Assembly (NCBI GenBank): GCA_011800805.1
Contig: MPNW01000380.1
Span: 16,080-80,079, forward strand
Direction of reading: 5' to 3'
From: Hirudo medicinalis
Taxonomy: Eukaryota > Annelida > Clitellata > Hirudinida > Hirudinidae
DNA length: 64,000 bases
In this document: positions 23,276 through 37,000 of the stretch, in pieces
Layout of the letters: each line of letters begins with the position of its first letter
Numbering within the stretch: the stretch's first letter is position 1
Made by a program: the position numbers and the translations under genes
Notes under the pieces: generated by a model
Seen by the model: the letters and a program-made list of their open reading frames with translations, nothing else
Told to the model about the DNA's origin: nothing
Databases searched by the model: none

Positions 23276-24416
23276 ACCGTTATACTTCCTGTCTTATTTT
23301 AACTGTTTGAACGCTGTAATACTTAAACTGATTGTGACATTTTGTTAACATGTAGAAATTATAATTAATTAGTTGTAATTTCAAGAAACATGCGTTTAAG
23401 TCCCGTAACCGTGAAGCGTTCAAATGAATTTATAGTCAAATCAGGTCTACATTCAAAAAAATTAGGTTAGTTTTTTTTTATCAACATCCCCACCTGATAG
23501 AAGCAATTGGTTTGATGATTTGAAAAGAGCACGTTAAAATTAACCATTACCAAGTCCGAGAAAAAATAAGTTTTTATTTTGCAGTAACAGTTTACGATAA
23601 TTATGTTTTATTCCTATATTTTGCGATTGGACATAATTTCATCATGCAATCAAAGTTTATTCTCGTTTCTGTTAAAATACTGCGCATTTGAAGATGAATT
23701 TATTAAAAAATTATTATGATTCATAACATTGAAAGTGTCAGACAGGAAGCAGCACAACACGCACGAAAAGAATGAAATGATTTTATGATGGGAAGTTACA
23801 AGGAGTGCAAACAGAACTTCAAAGAACAACATCAAAAGAACTGTAAACTCATTAACTTAACGAATCGTTAAGCGTAACAAGTCGCAACAGTTTCATGGTG
23901 AACTCATGTATTTATTTTCAAGTCAACTCAAAATAACTGCCACGAAATATTTACTAAATTCAGATTCAGATGCACTTACTAATTGAATGAAAATAACATT
24001 TCCTTAATTTTTGAATTATTCGTCAGGGGAATAATTTTTTGTAAAATTTAACATTTCAATCGATAGATGTCGCAACTGTAATAACAGTAGTGAAAGCTTT
24101 TGTTGCAATACAATTAATAAATAATTTAAAAGTAATTATTTCAATTACGAATAAAATCAATATTTGGTTTATTATAAATTAAATATCATTAAATGTCTTA
24201 TTAAAGTATTCAGTTTAATAAACATTTGAATTTCTTTTCTAAAATCATCCGCGTAGGTAGGCAAAAAATTAATGTCTTAAACTGATGTGGAAAATAAAAA
24301 TATATTTTATTTGATAATTAAGATTAATAATCTGTATTTAAGAGAAATTATAATTAAAATATAATATTATATTTATTTTTAATAAATTTTTTAATTAATT
24401 AATTGATTAAATTTAA

Positions 24417-24447
<31 letters not shown>

Positions 24448-27320
24448 TCCAAAATATGGAAACGTAATTACATAATTACGTAATTATCTGACTGTAATTA
24501 TATATTTTTGTTTAAATCTGTAATTTTACAACTTAATTTGTCTTGTTAATAAGTTCACGAAATACTTCACGAAATGATGTTTAAAACATTAATCTTCACC
24601 GAGTTATAAAAATATATTCTATTTGAAAAGATTTTGTAAAAAAAATAAGTATTAAAATGAATAAAATTCAAAAATTATTCAGAAATTATATTTGAATTAA
24701 CATATTTCATTCTAAAATTCGTAATAATGGTCGTTTCTAACATAAAAATTCTAAGTCAATTTGGTAAGTCGAACTCAAAAATTGTTAACAATATTTTTAA
24801 TATCATTAATTTGTTATAAGTTATATTCAATTTAATATTTAACTTTAGTATTAATTTTTTAGTGTTATTTTATTTAGTGTTAATATTTTAAATATATTTA
24901 TTAATGTTATGTTGATTATTACTTTTATTATTATTAATTATTGTTATTATATAATTATATTATTTTAACAAGTACTTTTTGAAAAAACACCAATTAAATA
25001 TATAATTATTGTAATTTAAAGTAAAATATGTTTATAATAAAATAAGTTGATTATCATTTATTTATATTAATGTCTTATAATTGCAGTAATAATTCACAGA
25101 AAGATTACATTTATTATTATCTGTAATAATTCGCCCATTAAATTAGATTATATTTATTACTTGTATTGGTTATTCATTTTAATAAAAATATTTCAAATTG
25201 AAATGATAATATTATTATTTAGTTGCTAATAACAGGAAATAGTTATCAAAAAATACCTTTTATTGAAATTATTCAATAAAATATCATAATTCATATTACA
25301 TATCATAATTATTTTACTTTTTCTAATATTTTGAAATTGCAATAATAAGTTCTTATTTCCATTAAGGTGACATAAGCCCTTTTATTTGAAGTAACAAATG
25401 TTGTAATAGTAATCAAATAAGTTTTTAAATGTTTTAATTTGAATTATTATTAAATTTAAGGATATTAAATCTAAGGCTGAGTCGGTTGTTACGTTGGGGT
25501 TGTATCAAAATAATATCTGTATCTCTTTAGCTGACGAATAACAAATAAAATATTGATTGACTTTCAAATGTCCCCAATTTATATATTCCAGTTTTAAACA
25601 GGTGCACATAATCAATTTTTAAGAATATAATGTGGCACTTTATTAAATGTTATTTCTGTGTAGGCCATCGAACATAATAGCACCTTTTATTTATTTATAC
25701 TTATTTATTTGTTATTATTTATTAATAAGTTTAAATATTCTTCAAAAGAAGATATATCACAATGATTATGTAATGTTCATAATGAGTAACGATGTAATAA
25801 TGAAATCTTCTTAAATTTCGTTGAGAAATAATTTTGTTAAAGTGATTCAAATAATTACATAGCTACAATAAATATATTATTAATAAAGTATTAATAATTT
25901 TTTTAATATTTTTTAATTATTGGTTTATTCAATACCATATTACCACCATTTTGCACCAATTATAAATTAAGCACCAATGTTTAGATTATTTTATAGACAC
26001 TTTTAGCACTTTGTATTTTTCTGAATAAATATGGGGTCACTTTTCACTGAACTTTTAAAATGCAAGAATATTTAGGAAAATGAAACCACTCGATTTGTTA
26101 AATTTAAAATTATTTTATATTATCGTTTCAATCGTAACAATAGTTAATTTAGTGTCAATTGAATGTTAAATATCCATAAAAACATATTTTGATTGAGAAT
26201 AAAATCACATCCGCACGAACACGTTTATGATGCAACAGATCATCTTGGCACAAATCTACTCATTTATATTGAATATTGAATACATATTGAAACCAATAAT
26301 TATGCATTAATAGAATTATTAATATTATAATAATAATATATGAATCACTTAAAAAAATTGTTTCTGATGTTTTGCTCTTTGGTTTTGAAATATTTATTTG
26401 TTTGACAGATTTAATCAGATTTAATCAAATTATTACATAGTAAATGTTTACATAATGTAGAAAATTATTTACATGGATAATTAGTTCCTTCGTCTAATAA
26501 TTATATAATTACGTTTATTACAAAAATAATGTTTAAGATGGAGTGATAGCTTTGAAGCAGTTATTGGTTATTAGAAATATTATATTTTTATGAAGTCCAC
26601 TGATATCAATTACTAAACTCATATTTTATGCACACAAATATTTACAAATATTTTCAAATAATTAATTACATATTCTAATAATATGTTATTACATCGCATA
26701 TAGTACGTTAAATTTTCTATTACATCGTTAAAACAATTTATAGAATTTTATACTTTTGGACCAACTACGAACAACCTTTCTGCTAACTTTTCGAAAGGGT
26801 GAATCAGTCAAAATAAAAATCAATATTTATGTGTAATATTTATTATGTATGGCAATCAATATCAAGCTAATATCAATTCAGGTGAAGTTCTTTTCATCTG
26901 GAAGGAAATTAGTGTTTGATTTAATTGTTAATTCTTTATATTTCACTAAATTAAATTTTTGCAAATGTTTTTTAAAGCTACGATGTAAAAATAAATAAAT
27001 AAATAGTAATAATATAAATGTAATAATAATAATTTAATAATGATATATTAATAATAATATTAATAATTTTAATAACAATAATAATTAATATTAAATTATT
27101 AAGATACATACGTCTGCTTTAATAATATTATCAGTAGTATTTATTAAATTTATAAAACGTAAAAATATTATTTACACCGATGCATAAATGAACGAACAAT
27201 GGTACGTTGAATAATATAATTACAATTTGATAATGAATTTGAAATAATTAGGAGCAAGAAATACATTATAAATCTTATTTGAAGCGATGCTATGGACTGG
27301 CTGATTGCCTCTCAGTGGAC
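23276..27320. other. AT-rich gene desert upstream of the Hox gene
   Basis: Strongly AT-rich with stops in all frames and an (AAT)n run at 24418-24447. No coding exon or structural RNA was recognised. Likely intergenic regulatory DNA. Confidence 0.6.
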
Positions 27321-27356
27321 AATTGGCTTGGTTGGAGCTCATGTGTGTGGTGTCCG

Positions 27357-27392
27357 CTTATAAATAATGACCTGGAGTTTCATATAAATTGA
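27357..27392 (+). promoter_or_regulatory. Candidate Hox core promoter (TATA-like elements)
   Basis: TATAAATAA at 27359-27367 and ATATAAATT at 27382-27390, with an inverted CCAAT (ATTGG) at 27322-27326. They lie about 290-315 bases before the ATG of the Hox reading frame, which would give a leader of about 260-290 bases. Confidence 0.5.
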
Positions 27393-27537
27393 AGACTCCA
27401 CATTTTTTTCTTTCCTCTTCAATCCATGGAATAAAAATTATTCTCAACGTCTTTTTGCAAGGTTGATGTCATTTTTTTTATATTTTTTCGCAATTTAAAT
27501 TTAATTTAGTAATTTATTAAGTGTTTTATTTTTAATG

Positions 27538-27621
27538 TTAAAGTTGATAATAACCTGCAATTATTATATTAATCCATTAAAGTTGATCATTATCTACAAT
27601 TATTACATCAATTCGTTAAAG
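27538..27621. repeat. Imperfect 41-bp tandem duplication in the Hox leader
   Basis: 'ttaaagttgataataacctg' and 'ttaaagttgatcattatcta' start two adjacent copies that continue with 'caattattatattaat' and 'caattattacatcaat'. The duplication sits 55 bases before the start codon. Confidence 0.75.
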
Positions 27622-27674
27622 ACAATTTCTTTTTCAAGTACAAACATCTGCTCAATTCCAGTAACCGGACAAAG

Positions 27675-27717
27675 ATGAACTTAAACTACGACAATACATA
27701 TTCTCAAGACCAACAGC

Positions 27718-27751
<34 letters not shown>

Positions 27752-30664
27752 GCAGCCAACATTTTTCAACAACTACAACGATTACGGAGTCTACCAAGAC
27801 TATTGCACTCCTTACAACTACGGCGATCAGAGATGCTGCAACTTTCCACAATCCACCGAAGCCGCATTCTTCCAGCAAGAAACTCAACCCATTCCATCTG
27901 GGAACTTCAGCAGGTCTCCTCAAAACTTCTACCCAAGCAAACCTCAGCAGCGTTCAAATTTTCTTGGCATGTTCAGCGATCCATCCTCCGAACCTGATTA
28001 CAGACCCCTCAACCACAATTACTGCAATTTTAGCGAACAACTCGATACAGGCTCTGATTCTACTTTCCTCGCCAGTAACATCCTTCGTGATTTGAGGGAA
28101 AATTCAGAGGCCATGGAGTTCAGGAGCGGCGGTTCTTACTACTGGAACAACTACAACAACCATCAATTTGCATTTCAAAGCGCGGAGCCGTCTAAGATTG
28201 AGGATACGTTTCCTGGAGAAAAACAATTAACCCTTCTCATGCCAGCTAATTCCAAAAATTGCAAAACGTCTTTATCAACTGAAGCAAAAACAATCGAATT
28301 TAGCAAAGACCGACTACAAGAAAGCTTAGAAAACAAGTCTCAACAGCCTCAACAGCATTTAAAGCAACTGAACGAAATCACTAACGTCGACAAAGTCAAG
28401 GAACAGTCCCTGTTAGCCTCATCTGCACTGCAATACAACAACTACAACTTTCCCAACAACTCAACTGGTCAATTGCCAAGGGTAATCAACATCGTCCAAG
28501 ACATGCCCAACAATGACAACATAATCTTCTACCCCACTGCAGTCTACCCTTCTCCATACTCAGGGGATCCTCTGGGGCCCTGCCACAGCCACTTTCAACA
28601 ACCTCAACATTTTCAACAATACGACCACAACAATTTCTCTCATTTCGGCAACATATACAACAACAATAGCAACAATAACAACAACAACAGTAACAGCAAC
28701 AATTACGACTACTCGAGACTGGGCTACGAATTCTATCCCCAGCCGTATCATCGTCCGTTTTATCAAAACATCAACGATGACGTCATGACCGATGGATCCA
28801 AGTCTGACATTTCTGGCATGTTCGAGGAAGACAACGCCAGCGGTGACGAGATGTTCAACTGCACCGAGAACCTGAGGATGCCCGGTAAAAGATCAATGCA
28901 CTCGACATCCCCTCATGGGCAGAGAATCTACCCTTGGATGAGGAAGGCTCACCTGGGTCACGGTTAGTCGGATTGAGCAAAGTTGAATGGTGGCATAAAC
29001 ATTTACTCTGCGATTATTATGAGATGAAGTTTAATATTTATGAAATTACATGCGCATATTTCTAGAATATAGTAAAATCACATTTCGTATAAAGAATGAT
29101 ATTATTCTGTCTTTCATGTCTTGGAAAATAAATCTTTTTAATTACAAAAATGAATTAAACAAGTAAATTTAAATTTAAATCGAATTAATGATAAACAATA
29201 TTAAATTTCTTTCTTCCAAATCCTCTAAAAGTTGCTTAATAGGTTCTTAAACTCTTCCAACAACAGTCAATCCTTGTAAATGGCCTGGAATTATTTTCTT
29301 TTGCTCGGACGATGTCTTCAGATGTCTTCAGATTGTTGTCAACCTGATGAAAATTTTAGGATAATTAGTACACCTTGCAACTTATTTGAGCTTGATATTG
29401 GATTAACGATTAACGATATTACGTAAGTCTCAAGTTTTGTTTTGGATATACATGTCTTCTGACCACGTCTGAGGTTTTATTGTTGCGATTACAAGTTAAT
29501 TAAGTTAATAAGAAATAGTTTACAAATAAACTAATCCGTTATTTAAAACCTTTTAAATTTCTTACGCCAAGATCTTCTCAGTCGCAAGTGACGGAAGTGG
29601 AAAATAATTAAATTTGAAAATAGCTGAAATTATTTGATCAGCGAGTGATGTTATGTTAAAGCATGTTATTCGCCAACTTCCATTATTAAACAAGGAATGT
29701 TATTTCACAGAAATTTGTCTCCCGTGAAAATGCAATAGTGTCCCACAATTGCTTCAGTTGAACATGTATTTGTAGTATCATAATGTCATATTACACTACA
29801 CTATTACATATTACAAAATGATATTACATACTACATCACATATTACATTAAATGTTACAATATGATGTTATCATAATATCGTAGTAATCATTGAAAGGTT
29901 AGACAATAAAATGCCAATCAATTGATATCTCATAAATATCAAACAACCCAAATAGGAATAATGAAAACAAAAGTGCCGTTTGTTGCATACATTTTTGCAG
30001 GTTTATGGATAATAATATATATATTATAATATATAATATATAAATATCTTTAAGATCCTAATATTTTTAAAATCCATTTTATTGGTTACAACTGCTCCAT
30101 TAATTGGTTGATTGTGCTGAGCGGAGCCTATAATTACTCATGGCTAACAACTGTTACTTAATATTTAAGACAATTGACTTACAATATTTGCAACCAACGA
30201 TGGGAAACATTGCAGAAAGTCGAATGAATGGAGACAGCAAAAGAACACGAACCTCTTACACGAGGCACCAAACTCTTGAGTTGGAGAAGGAGTTCCATTT
30301 CAACAGGTACCTCAACAGGAGGAGGCGCATAGAAATAGCGCACAACCTCATCCTCAGCGAGCGCCAAGTGAAGATCTGGTTTCAGAATCGTCGAATGAAA
30401 TGGAAAAAAGACCACAAGGGAGGGAACAACTCCGTCAACAGCGGCAACCAACCCGGAAATCCAGCCAGTCCATCGTCTTCTGGATCCTCAGCGGGCACAC
30501 CAGCTCCTCCGAATACAAACGAAATCCCCCCAAACAGTGGCCTCTCCTCTGAGTCGGCTAAAGAGTCACTCCCGGGTGGGATACTGGCCCCCGGCAGCTC
30601 GGCCAGAGCCGAATTGCGACCCACGTGCGAGTTTGCAGAGATGGCAAATCGAAGCGACAATTAA
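27675..30664 (+). CDS. Lox6: Hox4/Deformed-class homeodomain transcription factor (leech Lox6-like)
   Basis: Two exons, 27675-28962 and 30216-30664, joined across a 1253-bp intron (donor G|GTTAGT, acceptor 'attgcag'), phase 1, giving 578 residues. N-terminal polyglutamine tract of about 15 Gln (from residue 13), an Asn-rich tract around residues 325-345, hexapeptide YPWM at 419-422 for binding PBC/Extradenticle cofactors, a 14-residue linker and a homeodomain at about 437-496. The intron falls just before the homeodomain, as in most Hox genes. Homeodomain has Gln50 and Asn51 ([11 protein letters not shown]). The combination LSERQVKIW plus KKDHK is the Hox4/Dfd signature; [12 protein letters not shown] marks the central class. 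Sequence-specific nuclear regulator of anterior segment identity. Hox5/Scr is the main alternative but usually has RQIKIW. The symbol is by inference. Confidence 0.92.
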
Positions 30665-30821
30665 TCGTTTGGATTTTGAAACTTTTTGTTCAAAAATCTC
30701 ATTTAATTTTCCTGCAAAATATTTTTATTAGTCATATTTTCGGGCCGCCAGGGTAAAGAAAACTTTCTCAGATCTCTTGTTTTTGTATCTTCTTTGACAG
30801 TATTTGTTATGCTTTAAGTCC

Positions 30822-30827
30822 ATTAAA
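30822..30827 (+). terminator. Candidate poly(A) signal variant of the Hox gene
   Basis: ATTAAA about 160 bases after the stop codon; no AATAAA is nearer. Confidence 0.35.
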
Positions 30828-30829
30828 AT

Positions 30830-32039
30830 GTTCACTTTTTAGAATTATTTTTGTGACGACTTTGTCACCGATGAATGAATCCAATTTCATGTCATTCCAC
30901 GAAACAGTTCGTCGTCTCCATGGAAACGTGTTCGCCTCTTTCCGCATTTGTTTTCCGATCATCCCGAGTTTTTCGGCCTCTTGCAGGGTACTTGGACTTT
31001 TAGAAATAACGATTTATAATAATAATAATAATAATAATAATAATTAATTAATTACTTGCATTAAATGAATATTTATCTGCATGTTTAATATTAAACTGAC
31101 ACATTTGTAAGTTATTAATTCATTTAAATTATAATTTATTGTAATAACCAGCAGCTTGTGGATGAGTGTGGAGTGAACGAAAGCAATCACTATTATCGAT
31201 CATCATCGGTTCAGAGGAAGTAATATCCGCACCCATACTTGCCCCAGTTGTCATGATAATGATTACGATGATTATTCAATATTATATTCAATGTTAGTCT
31301 TACTATTTCCTCCGTTTATAACTCGTATTATTATTATTATTATTATTAAATTATTAAAAAATAAAAACTATTTTGTCAATTAATAAAATATTATGCCGAT
31401 TGTTATTTGTTGTTGATACGATTATGGGTAGAACAAGGATGACATTATTATTATTGTGATTGTTAGTATTATTATTATTATTATTATTGTTACGATTATG
31501 ATTCTTAGTGGCGTTATTATGGAATGGATATTATTTTTCATTTTATTGAAATCGCGATCAATAACTCATCAATCATTTTCCTGCTGAACATTCTCCGGGC
31601 TCGTTATAAAAGTTGATATCAACTCGTTGTGGCCGTGTGGTCTTGTGAGTGACAATTTCCCATCGGCACTCCGGGAGGTCCTAACAGCTTCCAAGTGGTC
31701 CATGCATATGTGGGTGTTCTCTGGCATTCGTGGGTGGTCCCTGTCCAATCTTTAGGCGGTCGAGTGAAGAAAACAAACGAATGGGTTGTCATTGTTAAAG
31801 AATTAATGAAAAGACTTTCCACGAAATAAGCAAGTCACATGGGTAGAAAACAGCTCTTGCTTTCAAATGCATTTATTAATTATTAATGTTTCCAAATACA
31901 TTTATTGTATTACGACGCTAATAAATAGTTTATTATAATATAACTTTGAAACCCCTTAATTGCAATCACATCGGTGCCAATCCACGCTAAGACCACACAC
32001 CAAGTTTTTTTCTTTCTTTCCCGAATCATCCTTCCTTTC
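30830..32039. other. No gene recognised; (AAT)n at 31016-31043
   Basis: AT-rich intergenic sequence with short ATT/AAT runs (31327-31350, 31470-31488). Confidence 0.55.
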
Positions 32040-32099
32040 AATTTTCCTCACAATACCGGATGAACCTTCCTCGGCATAATAATACGTGTCCAGGACTTG

Positions 32100-32275
32100 G
32101 AGCGATCCGGTGTGACGTCACTTCCATGCCAGTCACGTGACGAATGATGCGGATAAGGGCAGCTGCGGGGTGAGAATCGATCATTCTGAAAAATGGTGAA
32201 CCCGAGAGAAGGATGTGGTGAAGGTTACATGGGGCTGTCAGTTCAAGTGGATGAAGCCTCACATGACGTCACACA
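32100..32275. promoter_or_regulatory. Candidate cis-regulatory block with two CREs and a CLEAR-type E-box
   Basis: Perfect CRE palindromes TGACGTCA at 32113-32120 and 32264-32271, and GTCACGTGAC at 32132-32141, within a locally GC-rich patch (about 32040-32480) about 1.4 kb downstream of the Hox gene. No coding exon was supported in the patch. Function is inferred from motifs only. Confidence 0.35.
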
Positions 32276-32479
32276 CGTTCGAGACGGATGACTATGGAGC
32301 CGGAATGAGGCTCGAACATGCTCAACAATCTCCTCAACTTGGCTGAAGTGGACTTCTCTCGTGAAGTTCGTGATTTTCTGTATCGACGCATAACGAGCTT
32401 CGGGCCGTGGAGAAGAAAATATCGGAACTTGTGACGAAGATTAATGTCCTGCGTCAGAAGGAACAAGGAATTTCGATAT

Positions 32480-34003
32480 GAAACAGCGTCTGAAATGATT
32501 AAATCCGAGAAAAACAGAAAGTTTTAAACTTTTAATCCGCAAAAATCCCCCGAAACGAAGGGAAATTTGAACCCGAGTTGGATTCCATCTTCACGGATGA
32601 GCGAATGTTCCAGATGAAAAATGGATGCGAAATTCTGACGAGATAAAATTTAAAACATGAAACTTTGGGTTAGAGATACAAGTCCATGTTTTGACGGATG
32701 GCCGTGCACCGGTGGAGAGATGGAAGGCGGCCGGAGGATGCTGCTTGATGAATTGCACATCTCCAATGTTTGTTTGATATGCAAGCCACACTTTGATGTG
32801 TCTGCTCACCCAGACCTCGTCACACGCACCTGGCTCTTTTCTCACATTCGTTGAGTTAAACAAAGTTTTTGGAAAAAGTGGGATTTAGTTTCGTGATCAA
32901 CAAATAAACCAATATAGGAAACCAATTCGTTGGAAAAACATTGTCTTCCTCAGAATGGATGTTGAGTTGAGATGCGTGGATTCAAGGAATGTTGTTTGAC
33001 TCTGAATGTTTTGAGTATTTGTCAAGTTTTAATTCCCATCAACGGTGGTCAGCAAATTAAACATGCGACCTTTATGGTTTTAAGGAATAATAATAGATTA
33101 TCTCTGAAATAGAAGAGGTCTCAAAATAATAACAATCATATCTTTAATCGTGTCCTATTATTACTATCGTGTTTATGTTCGAAACACAAAGAGACACAAT
33201 TTCACACGTGCACAAACAGGACGCGCACACACGCACGCTGGAGATAAAAAGGAAGAGGAGGCGGAGGAGGAGGTTGGGGATGTCCTCAAAAGTTCCAGTG
33301 GAAGTTAGCATCTATAGATCAGGGACTGGATTAAGGATTGTGCCAGTGATTGATGGATGAGTTGAAAGAATCAACGGACGAATGACTTGCTGTGTGGAAT
33401 TGGGAGCCGCATTAATAGATGATGCCATGCATGGTTGGCTCAATTTTAATGAATGCAATGCCAATCTATCCTTTTTCCATTCATACTTTTGTTGGATATT
33501 ATTCATAATATTGGAGTAAATTATAATGTAATAATTATCGTTATTATTATTGTTATTAATATTATTATTATTTGATTTGTTGATGTTGTTGTTATTATAA
33601 TCACTGTTGTTATGGCTGAATGGAAGTCATTAGTCGCGTGATGCAGGAAATACAATCCACAACGTGATTATTGTAAAGATCTGAAGTATTCAGATGAAAA
33701 CAAACCGATTTAAGTTTGGAAATATGAATTGAAAAATGAATTTAAATGAACATATTTTAAAGTTTGCACAAAAAAGAGAACAAAACAAATGAAGCATGAG
33801 TGATATAAATTGCATAATTGCATTCTTAATCATATCAACGTAACGAACACGTATTGAAGGACATTTCCAGGTGACTGCACATTTGTGGAGAACATTTGAA
33901 GGAGAGCTTCATTATGTAGGGAATCAATTCAATGCGAGAGCAGCAACAACATTGATGTAGCATTCATGTTAATACTATTATTTTTATGCACTTGGAACTC
34001 TTG

Positions 34004-34059
<56 letters not shown>

Positions 34060-37000
34060 GATGTTGTTGTTGTTGTTATTATTTACTTTTGAATCTATTT
34101 TTATTTTTCAATTCACTCCAAGTAAAAAAACGAAAACATTCTTTCAAAGCAGACGACAGGTGTTATTAAGGAAGTCTCCATCTTCTTCTTCGTCGTCGTC
34201 ACACGTCATGATTCCATTATGCTTGTCAATCCGATCCCAGTTTAACCGTCTCTTTTGATTAAACATTTTCGTGAAAGAAAATGAAGGAAATATTGAAATA
34301 CATTCTGAAAAATTGTAATTTCTTGCAGGGGAACCTGCTCTGTTTTCGATTCAAACAATGCGAATCACCGAGAAAGACCTAATTTAGGAATTGTGAAAAA
34401 TAGCTGGAAATGTTCATAAATTCATTTCCTAATTGCATCAACAGAAACAGACACGTGGCCAAAAGTAAAATATTCATTAAAATATTAGAAAAACAGTCTC
34501 CAATCAAAAGACTGACGCTGAATTGAAGCGAAAAATAAAAACACAAAAACATCGATTGATCCCTGATTGATCCAATGGAGTGATTGATAAATGGACTGGT
34601 TGATTGATTGACGGAGAACCGGAGAGGAATGCAATCTTTGGGCGTGCATGTGCGCGTGCGTACGTGAAGAGGACTTCCGCGTTATGAGCATCGACGCAAA
34701 CTGTCCCGGATGAAATGCTGCGGACGTTGATAAATTCGTTTCGATGATGGAATGATGCCATGGATCAAGCTGCTGTTCGCTCTGGAAAGATTTAATGGAA
34801 TGAGATTCTAATAAATGAATGAATGAGTCGCGTTTCTATTTCAGATCCTTAATTTCTCAATAAGCGCATTTTTTGTGCTACTGCGGAGAGATTACTCCTT
34901 GCTGTGTTTAAGGTGTTTAATAAAAATTGAATTTGTAAAATATTACGAACATTGAAACATTGCATCGAGACAACATGTATTCGACCAATCACACAGACTT
35001 GTTCATCTGGAATGTTAATATTTGACATTAACAATGTTGTTGTGTCACAACATTAAATCAGACATTCATCGATAGCTTCAAATCACACTTCAGTTGATTT
35101 ACAATTCAGGTCGTGATGTGGTTGCTGTTTGTAAACATTAACTTTGTAATTACCACCCACAAAAACGAAACATCAATGTAAGCTAAAAAAATAAAAATTT
35201 ATCTTTCAAATTAATTAAATAAATCATAATTCGAAAAATGTTTAAAATAGATTATAAACATACTAAATATAGAAGCTAACATTCCAGGATTAACTACGAC
35301 GTAATAAATGCAATATTAAATGGAGAATAATGATTGATGGAATGAACTTTTGTGGATAATGAAATATAAAATAAAAGAAATTTATTGAAATGAGGACCAA
35401 AAATTGAATGCAGGGGATGATTGATGCATCGATAGACTGACTCCCTCGCTGGAAACATTCAGCCAATCAGATGCATTCTCACCAAATATTATTTTATGCA
35501 CAAATATTTACTTGCAATAATTTAAAGTTTAATATTAATTAAATATTCCTAATAATTATAATTAAATGTGGAATTAAAATTCTTAATAAGGAGGATATAT
35601 TTGCAATGGAAATATAATTGTTAATAAGATAATAATTATATATATTTATTTATAACAACGTTTCTAATCATTTAAAATATTTTGTGAATGAAATATATTT
35701 TGTGTAATAAAATGCCATCGTTAGTATTAAAACGCCTACAAACTATTTATTAAAATATCATATTTGTGACCAAAGTTATTTGTGATAAAAATATATTTTA
35801 CCTCTCACAATATCAATCATATTGTAATAAGTTATTACGGAATTAAATACATTTACTAGCTAACTATTAGGATTTAAATCAAGCATTATTTTGCAGGCAC
35901 ACAGTTTCATAATTAAACTATTTTATTGTCTTTATTAAACAATATTTTAGGTCGACTGAATAATTTTTATTGTAAAAATACACCGAAATGTTAGAAATGA
36001 TTATTTATGAAATGTTTCATGTAAATTATATTTTCCGATATTAATAGTAATATAACATAGTAATATAACATATTAATCGTCATGAATATATTTATGAATG
36101 AATAAGGATTTTAAGTTTGAAATAAATGAATAAATATTGTGCATAATAATGAGGATTTTATATTTACAAAATTATAATAATTTTGTGCTGTTCATAATAA
36201 TGCATTATTAATTTGTGAATGTTGCCAACTTATTTCTAGATAAATTTTTTTTCCATGCATTCTGCATGCAGGTAATTTTTAAACAAATGCATAAATTTCT
36301 GTTTATTTTTATTATTTAATCATTTATAATGTGAGTTTAACATTAATTTATCATAATATTTTAATTTCAAATTTCACTGAAGGTGTTTTTCAAATACTTT
36401 AAAATGTATCTCAATTTTTTTCAGATAATATAAAAATAAAAAATATATTCCTGATATATGAAGTTGATAATATATTATTTAATTATTTTTATAAAATATT
36501 GTAGAATTATTTTGAAACTCTAGATAATGTTTCTGACTGAATTCTTCTGAAGACATTCAATCTTAATCCAAAATCATCCTCACATTGAAACAAATACAAA
36601 TACAACATATTCACAATATAACATTCCCTCGACACATAAACTCGCAATGCAATAATAACACGCTTTAAAAACGCTGAAATAATACAAAGAAGAAACAAAT
36701 CTCTAAAATGAAAATAAAATTGATAAAAATCCATGCATGTTAAGGAGAGGAATAAGTACAAAGGCAGGTTGACATGGAGGAGGTACTTTCACTGAGATGA
36801 TCAATCATCCTGGGGGAGAAGCTTCGAACCCAACTGGTGACCAGCTGACTAATCCCGCTCGACTCCAATTATTATCCCCTTTAAAAGAGCTGCCAATAAA
36901 GCTCTGGACACAATCTTCTCTTTCGGAAACTTTCATCGACATAAATTTACTTTTTTGTGATGCAATTTTCATAATTTAATAACTATTTTGTGAATGAATT

